From NCBI GenBank assembly GCA_004322365.1, contig SCTS01000004.1, positions 1 to 31,777 of the forward strand: 31,777 nucleotides of DNA, written 5' to 3'. Shown in pieces: positions 31,767 to 31,777 of the stretch; positions within the stretch are counted from its first letter, which is position 1, and every line of letters starts with the position of its first letter. A program made the position numbers and the translations under genes. The notes under the pieces were generated by a model. It was given only the letters and a program-made list of their open reading frames with translations, made no database searches and had not been told where the DNA came from. The stretch is from Patescibacteria group bacterium (GTDB lineage Bacteria > Patescibacteria > Paceibacteria > UBA9973 > UBA2103).

Positions 31767-31777
31767 ATATTTGTGAA

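Overview
The window looks like a piece of a Patescibacteria (CPR) chromosome, probably Parcubacteria-like. This placement is inference from several traits: short intergenic gaps; housekeeping proteins that have lost accessory domains (PheS, PheT, ThrS, SMC); a cysteine-free bL32; secreted Ig-like/CARDB proteins beside a sortase; and the absence of fatty-acid genes from the rpmF-rnc-smc neighbourhood. Standard genetic code fits every gene. I found no tRNA, rRNA, CRISPR array or transposase.

Layout. 1-1532: the end of a GT2 glycosyltransferase and a PEGA-domain membrane protein. 1802-4345: pheS-pheT. 4401-8658: mscS, purD, gyrB. 8944-17367: an envelope block with a CARDB protein (minus strand), a divergent 811-residue protein with EF-hand-like loops, a sortase, a 1246-residue protein with ten Ig-like repeats and an internal IPYTG sorting-signal-like motif, and a 54-residue protein. 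17537-22479: thrS and dnaE on the minus strand. 22591-30888: rnhB, two small unknown genes, rpmF (bL32), a nusB-Nudix fusion, rnc, a very short smc, malic enzyme and glutamate dehydrogenase. 30948-31620: an aromatic-rich 29-residue ORF ending in a hairpin, then three tiny Cys-rich proteins, two of which share a CxC...C...H pattern.

Non-coding structure is unusually rich. Five intergenic sites carry degenerate 7-bp tandem arrays (GGTTCTA-like on one strand, CCTAGAA-like on the other), often in inverted pairs. They flank gyrB, thrS, dnaE, rnhB, nusB, rnc and smc. Two related long palindromes centred on TTAACGATCGTTAA lie at 1581-1632 and 8789-8834. Three different perfect palindromes are stacked between converging genes at 17370-17506. 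Many start codons sit only 6-11 nt after a -10-like hexamer, which suggests widespread leaderless transcription.

How the genes may work together: the sortase and the Ig-repeat protein are a likely enzyme-substrate pair for surface attachment, with the CARDB, EF-hand and 54-residue proteins as possible partners. RNase HII, bL32, NusB-Nudix, RNase III and SMC form a nucleic-acid and translation block. Malic enzyme and glutamate dehydrogenase could link pyruvate/malate and glutamate/2-oxoglutarate through nicotinamide cofactors.

The best candidates for something undescribed are the heptamer arrays, the internal sorting signal with a cytoplasmic tail, the hinge-less mini-SMC and the tiny CxC protein cluster.
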